Assembly: GCA_034658975.1 (NCBI GenBank)
Contig: JAYEGJ010000153.1
Location: 1-23,494, forward strand
DNA length: 23,494 nucleotides
Reading direction: 5' to 3'
DNA from: SZUA-217 sp034658975
Lineage (GTDB): Bacteria > Actinomycetota > Acidimicrobiia > Spongiisociales > ZC4RG35
Both the position numbers and the translations under genes were made by a program. The notes beneath the pieces were generated by a model. It had not been told where the DNA came from. It saw only the letters and a program-made list of their open reading frames with translations, and did no database searches. This document shows, piece by piece, positions 21,492 through 23,494 of the stretch; position 1 is the first letter of the stretch, and every line of letters starts with the position of its first letter.

Positions 21492-22373
21492 GTGGTCACG
21501 ATCCTCGACGGGGGCATGGGTGATGAGCTGCATCGTCGTGGCATAACCGGGCGAACCGCATTGTGGTCGGCGCAGGCGCTCATCGATGATCCCGAAGGGG
21601 TTGTGCAGACTCACCTCGACTACATCAGCGCGGGCGCTCGCATGATCATCACCAACAGCTACTCGACGGTCCCGAGCTATCTGAGATCGGCCAACCTGGG
21701 GTCTGCCTACGGCGAAATGACCGCTTTCGCAGGTCAATTGGCCAGACGTGCGGCCGACGAGTCGGGAGAGGAGGTCTCGGTGGCGGGCAGCTTGCCGCCG
21801 CTATCGGAGAGCTACCGGCCTGACCTCGTCCCTCCCGACGACGGGGCACGTCCGATCTACGCCGGCATGGCCCGGGCACTCGAGCCCTATGTCGATCTCT
21901 TCATTTGCGAGACGATGTCAAGCGCACGCGAAGGACGCAACGCGGCCGTCGAAGCAGAAAGGGTTGCGGTGGACCGCCGGCTACCCGTCTATGTCTCCTG
22001 GACGCTCAACGAGAATCCGGTCGGAGAACTGAGAAGCGGCGAGACAATCGCTGAGGCGTTCGGCCACGTCGCCGATCTCGACATCGACGGTTACCTCTTC
22101 AATTGCACCTACCCCGAAGCAATCGAAAAGGGACTCCAAATCCTGAACTCGATGACCGACAAACCCATCGGCGGCTACCCGAACCGCTATCACGTCCCGG
22201 AGAACTGGACCCTGGGCGAGAAGGTTTCCGAACGCAGCGAGCCTCTCAGCACGCGCCTCTTCGTCGAAGGCGCAATGCGGGCTTTCGAAGCAGGCGCGAC
22301 GATCTATGGAGGGTGCTGTTCGGTGGGCCCCGACGACATAGCCGCCCTCGCCGAAGCTGTGGGGGACGGATGA
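21492..22373 (+). CDS. Homocysteine S-methyltransferase family protein
   Basis: About 293 residues of the Zn-dependent homocysteine methyltransferase (MmuM/BHMT, Pfam S-methyl_trans) family. The N terminus is ILDGGMGDELHRRG, with TNSYST following as expected. The zinc ligands are Cys205 (FNCTYPE) and Cys275-Cys276 (GGCCSVGP). It would move a methyl group from a donor such as S-methylmethionine, S-adenosylmethionine or betaine to homocysteine, or act on a related thiol/selenol; the donor cannot be told. Both TTG 21489 and GTG 21492 are in frame; AGGAG at 21481-21485 is spaced 6 nt from the GTG but only 3 from the TTG, so I chose the GTG. No other methionine gene is nearby. Confidence 0.85.
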   Translation: MVTILDGGMGDELHRRGITGRTALWSAQALIDDPEGVVQTHLDYISAGARMIITNSYSTVPSYLRSANLGSAYGEMTAFAGQLARRAADESGEEVSVAGSLPPLSESYRPDLVPPDDGARPIYAGMARALEPYVDLFICETMSSAREGRNAAVEAERVAVDRRLPVYVSWTLNENPVGELRSGETIAEAFGHVADLDIDGYLFNCTYPEAIEKGLQILNSMTDKPIGGYPNRYHVPENWTLGEKVSERSEPLSTRLFVEGAMRAFEAGATIYGGCCSVGPDDIAALAEAVGDG

Positions 22374-22419
22374 GCCCGGTCCACCACGCGGATTTCCGAT
22401 ACGGGCGACTGCGTGCGGG

Positions 22420-22425
22420 TAGGTT
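22420..22425 (+). promoter_or_regulatory. -10-like TAGGTT before the LLM gene
   Basis: TAGGTT, 8 nt before the GTG at 22434, fits a leaderless promoter of the TANNNT type. A nearly identical GGTAGGTTTGTC occurs at 21457-21468, ahead of the methyltransferase gene. No convincing -35 is seen. Confidence 0.3.
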
Positions 22426-22433
22426 CGTCTGCC

Positions 22434-23312
22434 GTGGTCGACTCTGACGTGAAGTATGGGTTGGTGCTACCCAACTGGGAGGCGGGCTCAGATGTTTCTC
22501 GTCTGGTCGAGGCTGCGGTGGTCGCCGAGGAATCCGGGTGGGACGGAGTGTTTCTCGCCGATCATCTGATCTTCCCTCCGCCACCGAAGATCGGGGCCGG
22601 TTCGACGGTGGTAGAGCACTTGCCGATGGCCGACCCGTGGGTGACCCTGGCCGGTATTGCCGCTCGAACCAATCGAATCAGTCTCGGGACGTGGATCACA
22701 CCCGTCGGGAGAAGACAGCCGTGGCAGACGGCGAGAGACCTGGCAACCCTCGACCGACTTTCCGACGGACGTGTGATCCTCGGCGTCGGATTGGGCCGTC
22801 GTCCCGATTACGAGCAGTTTGGCCAATCCTGGGACTTCAAGATGATCGCGGCCAGGACGGACGAAGCTCTAACCCTGATCAACAAGTTTTGGTCCGGCGA
22901 CCCGGTGACCTATCGAGGAGACCATTACGAGACTGACGGTGCCGTACTCCTTCCAACACCCGTTCAATATCCTCGAATCCCAGTCGTCATTGGCGGACTC
23001 TGGCCGAGAAAGCCTGCTGTCCGCCGCGGAGCCAGATGGGACGGACTCATGACCCATTTCCCCGGGGACGGTGTCCTTCCTGGTGACAACGTCGCTCCCG
23101 AGCAACATGCCACCGACATGGTCGGCTACTACCGGACACTGACTGAGTCACCCGGAGAAGTGTTTCTGCCTGCAAGCCCGGAGAACCCGTCCTCCGAGTG
23201 GAAGGACCTGGCTCTCAATCTGGGCGCAACCTGGCTCTACACCGCCAAGATCGACGGGCTGTGGAGCCTCGACCTGGGCAGAATCAGCCAAGGTCCGCCG
23301 CCCACCGACTGA
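22434..23312 (+). CDS. LLM-class (luciferase-like) oxidoreductase
   Basis: About 292 residues of the bacterial-luciferase-like TIM barrel family: KYGLVLPNWEAGSDVSRLVEAAVVAEE at the N terminus (in part), GWDGVFLADHL, RISLGTWITPVGRRQPWQ, the cofactor-site loop GVGLGRRPDYEQFG, and IPVVIGGLWPRKPAVRRGARWDG near the end. These enzymes use reduced FMN or coenzyme F420; in actinobacteria F420 is common, but the sequence alone does not decide. The substrate is unknown. Three GTG starts are possible (22413, 22434, 22449). I chose 22434 because it lies 8 nt after TAGGTT; 22449 (starting KYGLVLPN after Met) is also plausible. It is about 60 nt after the methyltransferase gene. Confidence 0.83.
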   Translation: MVDSDVKYGLVLPNWEAGSDVSRLVEAAVVAEESGWDGVFLADHLIFPPPPKIGAGSTVVEHLPMADPWVTLAGIAARTNRISLGTWITPVGRRQPWQTARDLATLDRLSDGRVILGVGLGRRPDYEQFGQSWDFKMIAARTDEALTLINKFWSGDPVTYRGDHYETDGAVLLPTPVQYPRIPVVIGGLWPRKPAVRRGARWDGLMTHFPGDGVLPGDNVAPEQHATDMVGYYRTLTESPGEVFLPASPENPSSEWKDLALNLGATWLYTAKIDGLWSLDLGRISQGPPPTD

Positions 23313-23372
23313 TTAATCCTGGATCGTCGCATTGAGCATCGGTGGTAACCACCCACACCCCCGACGAGGTGA

Positions 23373-23494
23373 TCACTCTGCCGCTGCGACCTTGGCCAAC
23401 CCTCCGGCCATTGCTTCCACAAGGGCATCGATCTCCGCCTCGCCCATTGCGGTCGAAATCGCTGCGGTGCAGGTGTTGATCAGCATGAATCCGT
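23373..23494 (-). CDS. C-terminal end of a probable class-III aminotransferase (partial)
   Basis: On the minus strand a frame runs in from the window edge and ends with TGA at 23373. The 39 visible residues include INTCTAAISTAMGEAEIDAL and end GGLAKVAAAE. This resembles the last strand and helix of class-III PLP aminotransferases such as glutamate-1-semialdehyde aminomutase (hydrophobic strand, IST, then an acidic E-x-E-I-D helix). The active-site lysine and most of the protein are outside the window, so the identity is tentative. It is convergent with the LLM gene, with 60 nt between. Confidence 0.5.
   Translation of the reverse strand, partial: GFMLINTCTAAISTAMGEAEIDALVEAMAGGLAKVAAAE

Noticed and set aside
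1..23494. CRISPR arrays, insertion sequences, phage genes, tRNA or rRNA genes
   Set aside because: I saw no regularly spaced direct repeats, transposase or integrase motifs, and no cloverleaf or rRNA-like stretch by eye; a tRNA scan was not possible.

Overview
The window is a stretch of bacterial chromosome with high GC by eye. It is densely packed, uses many GTG and TTG starts, and has several genes whose start lies 6-10 nt after a -10-like hexamer, which suggests leaderless or nearly leaderless mRNAs. Protein families such as the RDD protein with tandem N-terminal repeats, the LLM-class oxidoreductase and the short two-helix membrane protein fit an actinobacterium. An Acidimicrobiia-like lineage is my guess; no rRNA or marker gene here proves it. 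I saw no tRNA, rRNA, insertion sequence, phage gene or CRISPR array, and no gap longer than 300 nt.

Layout: (1) 1-2906, plus strand: the 3' part of a molybdopterin oxidoreductase (FdhF/YdeP type), then a ClC-type chloride channel. (2) 2903-5548, minus: an RDD membrane protein with seven tandem 9-residue repeats, and ilvD. (3) 5610-12429, plus: ilvC, then an attenuator-like leader, then an ilvB-ilvN-X-leuB-leuC-leuD operon whose genes all overlap. Together with ilvD and ilvC this encodes the shared Ile/Val trunk and most of the Leu branch. leuA is absent. In its place, X encodes a 77-residue protein that looks like only the post-catalytic helical subdomain of 2-isopropylmalate synthase. (4) 12581-17083, minus: a leader with a Phe-rich peptide, then one long gene encoding chorismate mutase + prephenate dehydratase + ACT + DAHP synthase, so the first committed step and the Phe branch of aromatic synthesis sit in one chain. 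It is followed by an NTF2-like protein, a patatin-like lipase and a membrane-anchored PlsC-type acyltransferase. (5) 17090-19389, minus: an orphan sensor histidine kinase and a two-helix SH3-like protein. (6) 19499-21410: a tiny membrane protein, an OFA-type MFS transporter, an operator-like repeat region and a small acidic protein. (7) 21492-23494: a homocysteine S-methyltransferase family protein, an LLM-class oxidoreductase, and on the minus strand the C-terminal end of a probable class-III aminotransferase.

The most interesting content is regulatory and architectural. Two separate amino-acid operons each begin with TTGACA-17 nt-(-10), then about 9-10 nt to a short ORF rich in the operon's own end-product residues (Val/Ile/Leu for ilvB; Phe/Tyr for the aromatic fusion), whose stop codon lies inside a hairpin. 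The ilvB leader ends in a clear intrinsic terminator. The Phe leader has no terminator but leads into a C-rich, G-poor 63-nt stretch that could be a Rho loading site. Together with the CM-PDT-ACT-DAHPS fusion and the stand-alone LeuA-like subdomain, these are the points to check first.
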